This document shows, in pieces, positions 34,440 through 46,279 of a DNA stretch of 64,000 nt. The notes beneath the pieces are model-generated. The model saw only the letters and a program-made list of their open reading frames with translations, was not told where the DNA came from and searched no databases. A program made the position numbers and the translations under genes. Every line of letters starts with the position of its first letter. The stretch's first letter is position 1. The stretch is from Myoxocephalus aenaeus (lineage: Eukaryota; Chordata; Actinopteri; Perciformes; Cottidae): positions 36,729-100,728 of the forward strand of contig JBAMJR010000695.1 of assembly GCA_038501785.1 (NCBI GenBank), given 5' to 3'.

Positions 34440-34943
34440 TCAGGCGGCGGCCTTTGACGTCCACCAATAATCCATAAGCGCACAGAAAATTCGCGCCCAG
34501 CAGGGGAACGGCAATTTTGGCAGTGACAAAGTCCCAACTAAAATGCTGCCCCATAAACTCCAGCTCCAGGCACCGTGTCCCAAAAAGTCTGGCTTGTGTC
34601 TTCCTAGCAAAGCCAACATTTTGTCCATTAGCTCCGACGGCTTGCTGTCGCCGAGGCCGCTCAGCGCAAGCAACCGGCGAGCCCGCTCAGGGTCCGACAG
34701 TCCGAAAATCTTCAACAGCATGCTTTTCAAAACAACGTACTTGTCTCTCTCTGGCGGATCTTCCAGAATGCTCACCACTCTGCCTGCTGTCGAACTGCCG
34801 AGGGCCGCCACGACATAGTAGTACTTTGTAGCGTCCGCTGTAATGTCTCTGAGGGCGAACTGCGCTTCCGTTTGAGCAAACCACACCGATGCTTGCGACT
34901 CCCAAAACTCTGGCTGCTTGAGTGAAACCGCGTGCGTCGTCAT
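34440..34943 (-). CDS. Gypsy gag, truncated
   Basis: Duplicate of 15164-15667, with the same apparent loss of nucleocapsid and protease active site. Confidence 0.65.
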   Translation of the reverse strand: MTTHAVSLKQPEFWESQASVWFAQTEAQFALRDITADATKYYYVVAALGSSTAGRVVSILEDPPERDKYVVLKSMLLKIFGLSDPERARRLLALSGLGDSKPSELMDKMLALLGRHKPDFLGHGAWSWSLWGSILVGTLSLPKLPFPCWARIFCALMDYWWTSKAAA

Positions 34944-35394
34944 CTTCTCTCTGGAAACGTCCAGTAGAGACCAGGGTCACCAATATAGGAGCGAGTAAAC
35001 AAACGACGAGGCGCCCTTTAACCCTTCGTCCACTGAGCCCGCGGTTTCGCGTGGTGACACTTGAAACTTTTCTCTAAGTTTCTAAAATATTCACAGCACC
35101 CCGATAATACATCGCAAAAATATAATTTTACGTCTGGCGGAAAGAGACGGCTTCCTGCTTCCGGGTGCCTGCCCAGGCAGAGCCCAGCATAATTTTAACA
35201 TCATCAAGCAAGCGAAAGGGCAGCAGTGTGTCATCTGACGCTGAAAAATAAAAATAAAAAATCCTTCTCTGTGATTTGTTGAGTCATATGTCCGTCGCCA
35301 TTTCGTGAACTAAACAACCAATGTACACTCAGAAAAATCTCAAAAGGACAACCCACTTGAGCATGTACACACGCTACAGTTTTCAGTCAACATC

Positions 35395-36361
35395 ATGACG
35401 ACAAAGAGATTCAACACGGAGGAAGCAAAACGCATGATTCTGGAGACCAGCGAGGAGGAGGACGACGCGTCGTCGTCAGAGCTCGAAGGCTTTAGTTCTT
35501 CTGAGGAAGATGGGTAAGTGTAGTTACTAAACTTTGTTACGTGTCTGTAAGGCTGCATGGTGCAAACTAGTAATGTGTACACTGTGCAGGAGAGCACGAG
35601 AGCCAGCCACGCGGTGCACACTGCTGTTCACGTTATACAGTCATGATCTGAGTAATGTTTATACACAGTCTGCTTTGTACAATACTCTGTCCACGTTACT
35701 ACCACAGTTATGATCTGAGTAATGTTTATACACAGTCTGCTTTGTACAACACTCTGCTTCACGTTACTACCACTAATATTTATACATCCAATGCGGAGCC
35801 CTATGCTGAAATTACTACCACAGTCATGATCTGAATAATATTTACACATCCAATGTGGAGCATTCTGCTCAATCGTTACGTCATCTTTCTTTCAACTGAC
35901 TAGTATTGATTTATTTTACAGAGAGGAGCACCAGCCGCCCCGACCAGCCTGGCCAGCAAAGAGGCAGCGCGTTGACCGACGACTAAAAACACCATCTCCA
36001 GCAAACAGGGCGCGTGCTGCCCGGCGACTACTTTCACCTCAGGCCAGATCAAGAAAGACAGCAGCACGTGCACCACCTGCACCTACGCTGTCCTGGAGGA
36101 CGGATGAAGACCCGGACACTGCTCCCCCCGTCATCAAGTTCCAGCCCGGACACCAGGTCCACATGTCAGTGCCACAGCAACACCCATTGAACTCTTCAAA
36201 CTGTTCTTCCAACTAAGTCCACGGTGGGTCGCAGGGTTTGCGAGCTTTGCAGCATGAAGAAAGTGAGAAAAGACACGGCGTGGAAGTGCGAGGCGTGTAA
36301 CGTTCCCCTCTGCCTGCAGCTGAACAGAAACTGTTTCCATGACTGGCATGCCATGGCATGA
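35395..36361 (+). pseudogene. piggyBac transposase remnant (N-terminus and C-terminal Cys-rich domain)
   Basis: Exon 1 (35395-35513) encodes MTTKRFNTEEAKRMIL and an acidic stretch, ending at GTAAGT. Exon 2 (from 35922) encodes a Pro/Arg-rich region up to the usual start of the catalytic domain (PIELFKLFF, after a frame slip near 36160). The frame then passes to VCELC, KCEAC and NCFHDWH, the zinc-finger-like end of piggyBac transposases. The catalytic centre is deleted, so the product cannot transpose. Confidence 0.7.
35625..35880. repeat. Tandem repeats in the piggyBac intron
   Basis: About four copies of a unit of roughly 65-75 bp holding CATGATCTGAGTAATGTTTA, TACACAGTCTGC and CACGTTACTACC. 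Confidence 0.7.
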
Positions 36362-37175
36362 GCATATGCCATTGAAGCATATATACTTGTATATTGTAAA
36401 TGGTCTAGTCTTTGTTCTGTTTTATATTTCTGAATATATATTCTGTACATATTTTCTTTTTTTTTTATAATACATATTTTTATTTAAAAAAAAAAAAAAA
36501 TGTTTTTCATTTGCACACACTCCCTGAAGCTTTATCTGCACTATGAAGTCATTTCTCAGTCCCATTTTTATCATTTTGGTGAAAGCTGTGAAAGACCATA
36601 TTTCTACTCAAAAAACGATAATAAAAACTTTAGTTTTAGACATTTATTTACATGTATCTAACATTTTATTCATATATTTCACTGCTTTTGTGAACCTAAA
36701 ACCTTTGGTAAACCAATTGCCATCACCTAAACAGAGTCACCACCTGAGTAAAGTTAGGTTTTTTCAAGCGATATGAAGAATTTCCAAAAATCGAGATTCC
36801 ATTTTTCAGCTTTAGTGTCATATTATAAAGTTTTTTTCTTTACACTTTTGCCTTACGACAATGGTGCCTCATTATATAGATAGCTGAGATTGTTCTGCAA
36901 TTTATGATGTAAAACATGGGTATATATCTTATATGCAAGTGCCTTAAAAGGTGAATCTAAGAAAATTATGTCAAATCGAGAAAATCGACTGAAAATGACC
37001 TCCAGTGTGCAGTGAGTTAACCCCCTCGTGTCACCCGGGTTACGCCCCTTCTCTTAAAGGGGCCTTGTGTATTCGACACCTTGTCCCGTACACTATGACA
37101 TTTTACAACACTACAACGAGGAAATTGGGCAAGTCGGTTTCTAGAACTGTCAATAACAGTTTCATTAGTATTGCA

Positions 37176-37243
<68 letters not shown>

Positions 37244-37245
<2 letters not shown>

Positions 37246-37909
37246 GCCGTCAGGGCCAGCCAAGCCTTCACTGATGGCCTAAACAGAATAGCTATTTTAT
37301 AATTTAATTGTTTTTGAAGACAACATGTATTATAATTATTTTCCCCTATCAGCTTATTTTCTCATTGCACAGCTCCTGTCTCCTGTCTCTATGGAAGAAG
37401 AGCGACCAGAGGCCTTCTAGGTAGCCTTTGCAGATTAAAGTACATGGGGACGTTATCGTGATTGTCATGGACTTCAACCAATCAGATCTTTAGTTTGACA
37501 TGCTGGGCGTATTCTTTGACATGCCTGCACCTCCAAGGTGACCTGGAAGTACGTCAGCACTAACATGTGCTGTGATTGGTCAGTGGGCCAGCATGACTTC
37601 TGTCAACAAAAAGCTAGCTAGCTGCTAGCAGAACTCAGTAGTAGTAAGAAGAGTTCAGTCTGAAACATAAGAGAAGTTATGACATGTTTAGTGTTTTGCT
37701 TGGTGTAGTTTTTTAACACGCAATGGCTGAAGGAGGAGAAACAGACTTGCTGGTGGATTTACTGACAACGCTTTTCTCACGGTTATGGGCATGTTTGGCG
37801 GTGACGATCCCAATATTGACTGCCACTGTCGAGCGGACATTTTCAGCCCTAAAACGCATGGAAACTTATTCTAGGAATGCAACTGGGAGGCTCGTCTGGT
37901 CCATGGCCA
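37244..37909 (+). mobile_element. hAT derivative, right end lost, after CFI copy 2
   Basis: Duplicate of 15959-16624, preceded by a (TA)n tract at 37177-37243 and broken at the same base. Confidence 0.7.
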
Positions 37910-39021
37910 CACATGGTCACATGATCACTTGATGTCTGCCCTTCCTGGTAGTCCCTCTCCTTGCGTCTCGGAACTCTTCCTGTAGTCTGCTGCTCTTGGG
38001 AGTGGTCTGCACTTCGATTTACAATTAATTCTGCTGGCATGGATATTTTGCCAGTGAAATCAAAGCTTAGGGGCTGTTGTTGAGATGGAGGGGAGTTTGG
38101 TATGGGTTGATTCCTTAATCTGGCTCCTGCTTCCCATGGTGTGGTGCTCGGTTGTGCAAACAGGTTTGAATTGGGGTTCGGGGAAGTGTTCTGACGAAAG
38201 TTTTCAGAATGTGTCGGGAATGGGCCTGATAAGGAGTTTGTAGAATGGACCAGGGCTGCTCTTTCGATGAAGGGGCTTGTAGGAGGGCTCGGAGCTGGGT
38301 TCGCAGGTGGAGTTACGGCATCATCCCAAGTTTCCTCCTGCCTTCTGTCTGCGATATCTTTCCCTGCCAACTCTACTTTGAGCAGTAAAAGATCTCTAGC
38401 TGTCTGTTCTATTGTTTTGGAGAGGGTCTCTACTTGCGCTGTGAGGATGCCCACAGCACGATTAGTCCGCGTGACATGATCGTCTAGCATGTGTGCCACA
38501 TCCAGTACTTGTTCCTGTATCTGGGATCTATAGGGCGGGGGTAATTCAATGCCGGCATGGATGGAAGGGGTGGGACCAGGGACCTATGGTGGTGTAGAGG
38601 CTACCTCCGCTGGCCGTGGTTGTTTTACATTTGGGGGTGTTACTCCTTCCAGCAGGGCCTCTGTGCTCCTCCAGCCGTTGCGCACCTCCACTAGCGCCAT
38701 GCCATGGAGCAGTAATCGTGCATCTACGATGGCTTTATTGGATTTAGCCACGGCCGTTGAGGAGAACGCATGCCATCCTTTCCCTTTCTGCCTGTCCTTT
38801 GCTGCGCTGTTTCTCAGCTCGAGCACTTTTATCAGTGCCATCCTCTCTTCCTTGGTGGGCCCCTCCAGGCTTGTTACATCAAGTAAACCCTCAGCATGCC
38901 ATGCTTTGATGTGTTTTCTCAGTCTCCTGTCTGCTTTTCCCTGTAATTCGTCGATCGTCATTCTCAGGGCTGCATCGCAGGCTTCATTAACCCACGCTGG
39001 GGTATTCATTGGACTAGACAT
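37910..39021 (-). pseudogene. Retroelement gag with one in-frame stop, 3' truncated
   Basis: It starts MSSPMNTPAWVNEACDAAL. A charged helical N-terminal domain is followed by an amber stop (38584-38586) in an otherwise open frame. Soon after comes a PPPY late-domain-like motif (near 38530-38550), then a coiled region and a Pro/Ser/Asn-rich tail. The PPPY motif and place after LTR and primer-binding region support a retrovirus-like gag. Capsid homology is not obvious by eye. Confidence 0.55.
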
Positions 39022-41808
39022 CTTGGAAGAATCAGGTGCTGACTTTGGCTTATATAAGGAAATGTAAATGTAGAAATAAAATAACAAACAATATGTGTCT
39101 AACGTGCGAATGTGGTGTAGTTGGAGGAATACAATTGGTTAAAGTTATGGGGAAAAAATGCTTCACACTGCCAGAGCTGGTAAAAGGGAAAAAAGTTCAC
39201 TGCAATCAACCTGGCCAAAGGGAACACAATATCACACTGCGATTGAATAATAATGCATGCCAGTATGATGTTTACAAAACTACAATTGTTCAAAAAATGA
39301 AAAATTATTAATTTGCCAAAATGTTTATTAATATACAACTATAGTTAATATCCTCTCTATTCTTTATAATGTGTAAATGTTTTAAACCATTAGCATCTAT
39401 GCTGTTTGAAGTATGTGTCAGCTGTGTGTGTAAACAATCTTGTTATTGTTCTACCCCAACTTTGAGTGTCAGTGTCAGTGAGGAAATACCCCTCCAACCT
39501 CTAGAGGCGCTATTATTTAAGATAAAGTACCCTCCTTTCCTGTTTCCTTTCCTCGACTCTTAGCACATGAGGTGCCACGTTTTTTACCTTCCCCCTTTGC
39601 TTCCAACTTTCTATTCGCTTTTCAAATCAGTCTATCACATTCACAACTTGACTTCTGTGTATTCTCCTCTAATTAGTTATAACCTCGTTTTCTAGCTTTC
39701 TTGCCGCAGGTAGCTTCCCAGCTCTCGGCTTATTCAGATCTATAATTTATGGTGCATATGTTCAGATCCTAGGGGTTATTCTCGGGGTATTAGAGACTAT
39801 TAAGAATCTGCCGATTCAAAACGTAATTCTAAACATATGCCGTATCAGTAATCCCTACTGTAAAATATTTCATATATACAGGCCTGCACGGTCTTATTAA
39901 CCTGAACAATTCTGGCACCTTACTGCAAATCTGCACCTATACACGTGATACTATACCGCGTAATATAACTATTGCGGTAGTTCATTTAGAATCAATTGTG
40001 CTTGAATATTCAGAAAGAAAGGAAAAAAGAAAAGCATTCAGCCATGCATCGCCGCCATTGCTACACCCACTGCTACACCCACGTGTCCTCACGTTCTCAG
40101 ACACAAATCTACACAAAACACAGCTGATACCACGTTTTACAAAAACGCACGCAGTCTTTCATTCAACATATAATTATTACAAACCGCACGTATTACACAT
40201 TCAGTCTCAAGTACATTCAATCTTACGTACAACTCAAAAACACAGAGCCGCCTTTGCAGGACCCGGCGGAACCCGTGTCTCCCAACTTCCTCAAACACTG
40301 CTTTCTGTCGTTCAAACAAAGCTTTACTCTCACACACTGCTAGCTTTCATACACATAACATACAAAACATAAGCCGACTATCATTTCACTCTCAACAATT
40401 ATACTATGTCGTGTTTTCACGCTAATAATTTAAAATCCACGTCTGACCGGCCTCTCCCCCACTCACGACTAATTTTCCTATTTCTACCTATGTAAGGTTC
40501 GATCAAACAGGTCCTTAAATACCTTTATTTGCTGAGGCCTCTCGTGAGTAGAGCGAGGAGATCCCCGTGGTAAATCCGAATGGTTTACCCTGCATCAAGA
40601 CTCCAGCAGAATCACGACGGGGTCTACCAAAACTGTTGGGTTTAAATTCTGGGAGGGGATGCAGGGAATAAGGTCCAGGGTCCAAAGAAGTTATGATAAA
40701 AGAATATTTAATAAAAAGTGATAGACAGTATAGGTTCTGATGACTCTGGGAGTGATGCGGGAAATAATGTCCTAGGTCCGAAAGTTATGATGAAAGAATA
40801 TTTAATAATAAGTGAAATGATAGAACAGGTTATGCTTTCGATCGATCGAGCTGTTTTCTAATCCACCAGTGCACTTCTCGCCTGGAGTTCCTCCTTCGTC
40901 GGTGGTGGCCAGAAAAGAGGCTGTTCGTATAGGAAACGTTAGTGTTGTCTCCTCGGGGGCTTAGAGCCCCCCCCTTTTCTTCTTCTTCTTCTTCTTCGGT
41001 CTTCCTCGGTGGCTTCTTGAAGTCAGTTCTCCAGCTCCGCCCCTCAGGCGAACAAGAGAACTACAATTCCTTAAAGCGACCGTGCATGCAGCATCTAACA
41101 TTTTAATCATTAATAAAAGCAGTGACCTACATATGCATGTCATTCATAATAATATCCCTTATTAATTATCATATTCCATGCATTGTAATGTACACCCAAC
41201 AACTTCTAATTTTACATTGTACAAAGTCCAAAAATGACAATCTAGGTTCTAAAAACCCTACAACAGACAGCTTATGCTTTCGATCGAGCTCCCTTTTCTC
41301 CACCAGCGATCTCCCAGGGCACACGCAGGTCCACTCCGTCGCTAGTGGCCGGAAAAAGAGACCGCTCGTACCTCATACAGTTAACTTTATATCATCCATG
41401 GAGCCTAGAGCCCTCCCTCTCATTAACATTCCGGCGTACACACCTCCGGTTGCAGCTTAACCCGCTATTTGCCCGCACTAAAGTGACGGAGCCCCTTCTT
41501 CTTCTTCTTCTGCTGACCGGTAGAGTCTCGAAAGTCAATTCTTCAGCTCCGCCACCTCAGGCGAACAAGAGAACTACTATTCCTTAAAGCGACAGTACAT
41601 GCAGCATGCAGCACCTAACATCCATTCATACATTAATCATTTCACAGTAAATTAAAGTGACCTTCATATGCATACAATTACAAATCCTTCATAATAATAT
41701 CCCTTATTAATTATCATTTTTCATGCATTGTAATGTACACACAAACAACTTCTCATTTTACATTGTGCAAAGTCCAAATTTGACAAACTACGTTCTAAAA
41801 ACCCTACA
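37910..41808 (-). mobile_element. LTR retroelement fragment (LTR, leader, gag), longer copy
   Basis: Same insertion as 16625-20096 but without the gag deletion. LTR 40634-41808, leader 39022-40633 with no gene that I recognise, gag from 39021 to the break at 37910. Confidence 0.72.
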
Positions 41809-42083
41809 CCGTCAAGAGAAACTATTTCTATATATAAACTATTACGCCGAATTCTGTATCTATAACAAGCGTGTTTTTGTTAGCTAACGAAATACTTATT
41901 TTCACTCTTTCCTACTTTGTACTTTTGTCCCACAAATAATGCATAACAATTCTAATAAGGTTTTATCTTATGTTGATAGATATGTATTTATGACTTGAAT
42001 TTCAAATATTGAAATGTTTTGCAGGAAGAGAAAGAAGGCGAGTTTGTATATTATGTATTTAAAATGTTGTATTTTGAATACAC

Positions 42084-42085
<2 letters not shown>
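41809..42085. other. Duplicated mcub 3'-flank, before CFI copy 3
   Basis: Same as 20097-20372. It ends at the third (CA)n junction repeat (42086-42137). Confidence 0.7.
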
Positions 42086-42122
<37 letters not shown>

Positions 42123-42167
42123 CACACACACACACAGAGCATGTCCCTCGTAGTGATTCATCCTATT

Positions 42168-42213
<46 letters not shown>

Positions 42214-42550
42214 GATCTTTGTGGTTGTGTGTAAATTCAGGAAAACCCAGAAGTCCGACCGATGAGTTCATGACTATTTTGCAACGTTTTGTTTTTATTG
42301 ACACAATGTTGAACATTAACTCATTTGTACTTCCATGTGTTCTGTCCAGCAGACATGTTGACTTGACTCGTGGTATTAATACACGTATTGTTTAATGTCC
42401 GTGTCCCCATAAACCAGCGGGGGCAGTACCTGAACGTGTCATGGACATTTCATTGGTTCATGCTTTCCGGACAACTTTGAGTCTCCAAGTCACCTGACCT
42501 TTTTATTCTCGACTCGAGAATGAAGCACACACAGCCGGGTTCATTTTGCA

Positions 42551-42790
42551 ACCTTCAGTGCTGAGTCACGACCTTCAGTGCTGAGTCACGACCTTCAGTG
42601 CTGAGTCACGATCTTCAGCGCCGAGTCACGAACTTCAGTGCCGAGTCACGACCTTCAATGCCGAGTCACGACCTTCAGCGCCAAGTCTTGACCTTCAGTG
42701 CCAAGTCACAACCTTCAGCGCAGAGTCACAAACTTCAGCGCAGATTCCTGATCTTCAGTGCAGAGTTATGACCTTCAGTGCCGAGTCACT
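42551..42790 (+). promoter_or_regulatory. CFI copy 3 upstream minisatellite with AP-1/MARE-like sites (12 x 20 bp)
   Basis: Twelve units, three with a perfect TGAGTCA. It ends 242 bp before the start codon. Downstream, ATTGATTGATTGATGACATCATCA includes a TGACATCA that resembles an ATF/CRE-type site; copy 2 lacks three bases here. Confidence 0.6.
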
Positions 42791-43032
42791 GCGCCGCCCA
42801 CGTATTTGTTTCCATGTGCTTACTGGAATATAGGCTGTGTCCACAGTGACAAGCCGAGCTAATGATTGATAGATTGATTGATTGATGACATCATCAGTGG
42901 ACACATCGCTCCTTTGCAGACAGAACAACTATCTCTCCGTTCGTTTCTGCTGCTGTTGCCGTGCGATACGTTTTATTATCTCGTCTGAGTCGTTTACTCT
43001 TCCGTCCTTCAGGACCTTCGTCTGTAAACAAG

Positions 43033-44867
43033 ATGAGATCAGCGGGAGCTTCTGTCTTCTTGCTGTTTCTGTTGGTTCGTAGCTCTGAAGCGGTGAGTTA
43101 TTATGAGTTATTAGTTTTTGTTTTGATCATATGTCATATGTCCGGCCGTGTCGTTGTGTTGGATGTTGCTCGGTGTTGTGCTGCATGCTTATGTTTGAGT
43201 TTGGCTCCAGAATACATATAAACGCTTAAGTTTATTTGTAGAGCGCATTTTAACAACAAGGCGATTCAAAGTGCTTCACATAAAACTATTAAAAGCATCA
43301 AAACATAATGCAGAAGAAAACAAGATTTAACAACCATTAAAACATTAAAAACAGTCAAAAAGCAAAAAAATAGAATAAAAGTTGCAGTTTAAGAAATATA
43401 ATACAGTGGGATGCAAAAATTGATTAATATCCTTGAATCTGGTTCAATTAAAGGCAACAGCAAACAACAAAGTCTAGTATAGAAAAATATATAGTGTATA
43501 TTACAGTTTAATATACATGATGATGTATTATGTACCGTTGATGTATTTTACCTCAATGGACATTGAGGTAAAATATTATTAATATGAGAATGGCAGTAAC
43601 TCATGTCACTTTGGTAAGATAAGATACATTTACCCAAATACTGATACCAAAGATAAAAGAAGTGCGTTCAACACGAGCTGAGAGATAAATGTGTGAATCG
43701 TCTGCGTAACACTTTAGACGAGCAGAACCGTATTTGTAACTTTGTTGCATTCTTTTCTGTTGCTCCTGAAGAGGTTTCCCTCAGATGATGAGAATCTAAA
43801 CCCCATGGAGCAGGTAGTCCAAATCCCACAGAGTCCAGGAATAGAAACCCCTCTGGTGACCCCCCAGACCCCCCCGACCTCCCCGACCCCCACGACCCCT
43901 AAAGCACCCGAGGAAGACGAGTTTCTGGGTCCGCCTGAGTGTCTGCAAAAGAAGTACGTGTGTTTTGATGGTCTGGGCTTCGGCCTTTGGGTCTTCTGCT
44001 CTGTTCTGTTTGTATTTTTTTTGCATTCATGCATTCTCTTTGATTGAGTCGTTCATCAGTCTGCTGACGCTCAGAAAGAGTCCAACAGACTGAGCCTAAG
44101 AGCGGAGGTCCTGGTGCCTTTGCCGTCTCCAGCAAAGCAAATGTGACAATAAGCAGAAGACATGTGATAAAGTGTGTTTCTATGTCTCTGACGCGCGGCA
44201 GGTTCACGCGTGCGTCATGTGACCTGGTGTTTTGTCGTCCGTGGGAGCGCTGCATCGAGGGACGCTGCTCCTGTAAACCCCCCTACATGTGTCCCGATGC
44301 GGGAGGGGCGCCGGTCTGTGGGCTGGACTCCAGGAGCTACCGCTCCTACTGCCAGGTGGCTCATCACCCCAGCGGATGGTCGGGCATCGCGTTCCAAAAC
44401 CTCCCATCTGAAAAATGCTTTTTTTTTGAGAATACTAAGCAAAATTGTAGTTTTCTTACAGAATGCTATTCGTTAAACCAAAATGACCCGTGTATGAGTG
44501 TATATATATATATGTGTGTTGATGGGTCATTTTGACCCCAAGACAACACGAGGGTTGGGAACCCAATACTTAACACACACACACAAAAGAAAAATATATG
44601 TTTATTTTTTTCTCCCACTTTTCCTGGATAATTTTGCAGATCGGAGGTTTTGCACTCTGGCCATATATATAGTTTTATGTATAAACTCTCTCTCTCTCTC
44701 TCTCTCTCTCTGAGACCTGATTGCAATGCTTCAATGTGTCTCCAGGTGATGGCTCTGTCCTGTCTGAGGAAGAGACCCACCATGTCACACTTCGGGGGCG
44801 GTTGCGAAGGTTTGTCGTCGTCACATTCAGCGCCTTCATCTCCGTAACATCCCGACTGCTAGTTCAC

Positions 44868-44899
<32 letters not shown>

Positions 44900-45164
44900 C
44901 TTCTTCTTCTTCTTCTTCTTCTTCTTCTTCTTCTTCTTCTCCTCCTCCTCCTCCTCCTCCTCCTCCTCTCCGTCACCACAGAGGGTCGTCCCAAGTTCAG
45001 CAGTGCGGTGGACCCGGTCTCCGGCGTGGTCACGGTCTTCCTTCCTGACGCCGGGAGTCCCGGAGGCGGCGAGGAGCTGCTGGTGTGCCGGAAGCACTGG
45101 AACATGGCGGCCGCTAACGTGGCCTGCAAGGACGGCGGGAACCCACTGTGAGGAGACCTGTGTT

Positions 45165-45220
<56 letters not shown>

Positions 45221-45722
45221 GGTAAAATAAGTATTGAACAAATCAGTAAATATATTTCTAAAGGAGCTATTGATATGAAATGTTCACCAGATGTCGGTAA
45301 CAACCCAAGTGATCCAGACATACAAAGAAAACCAAACATAATTTCAGAAATTAAGTTTCATGTAATAAAATGGAATGACACAGGGATAAAGTATTGAACG
45401 CGCTGACTGAAATGTGTTTAATACTTGGTGCCTTTGTTGGTTCAAGACGCCTCCTGGTCTTAGCCGGTTTATGGTGAAATTCTGTTCTTTTCACTTCTGG
45501 ATTATGGCTCCAACAATGCTCACTGGAACATTCTGAAGTTTAGAAATCCTTCTGTCACCGATGACATCAGTATGTTTACAACAATAAGAATCCAAGAGAA
45601 CTTCTATCCAAAGAACTAAAGATCAGAGTTCATAGAAGCTTCAAGATATGAAGACTGTTTGTGTGGAAGAATGAACCAAAATCACACCTGAGCAATGCAT
45701 GAGACTAGTTTCTCCTACAGGA

Positions 45723-45773
<51 letters not shown>

Positions 45774-46242
45774 TTGTGTGACCTTTCAGCGGAGCGGCGA
45801 CGACCAGTTATTTCCAGGTAAACAACGACACCAACCAGTGCGTCAGCGTCCGTTGCCAGGGCTACGAGTCGTCCCTCGCCGAGTGTGTGATCTACGACAA
45901 GAGACGCAACAAGAATGTCGCCACGGCAACGTGTCACACGGCGGCGGCACCGGCACCGCACGGTCAGCTTCCTGTTTCCCTGTTTCCTCCGGTCGAGTTT
46001 ATTGTGCGGGAAACAAAGATCCACGTCGACAACGCGCTGTTCAGGGAGTCTTTTTTAACGCTGTGACTTTAAATGATGTCACGAGGGGGGAGGGGCTTAT
46101 TTAGATTGTGTTTGTTACATAGGAAAGAAAACAAACAACAAGAAAACAAACATGTATTACAGGCGGGGGGGGTGAGTTCTATCAATATAAATAATAATAT
46201 ACATATGTATAATCAATATATATAATAATGTATATAATAATG

Positions 46243-46279
<37 letters not shown>

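Larger units (their letters stand above)
35022..37016 (+). mobile_element. piggyBac-type internal-deletion element in a gypsy LTR
   Basis: It is flanked by TTAA on both sides (35018-35021 and 37017-37020), the hallmark target of piggyBac. Left end CCCTTCGTCCACTGAG; right end in reverse complement CTCACTGCACACTGGAG. Inside are the first two exons of a piggyBac transposase-like gene and its C-terminal cysteine-rich domain, but not the DDD catalytic core. Confidence 0.8.
31439..37092 (-). mobile_element. Ty3/gypsy LTR retrotransposon after CFI copy 2, with nested piggyBac
   Basis: Same insertion site and CTAT target duplication as 12161-15817, so it is a duplicate and not an independent insertion. 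The left LTR is 31439-31622. The right LTR starts at 34984 and is split by a piggyBac derivative (35022-37016), ending at 37092. Confidence 0.9.
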
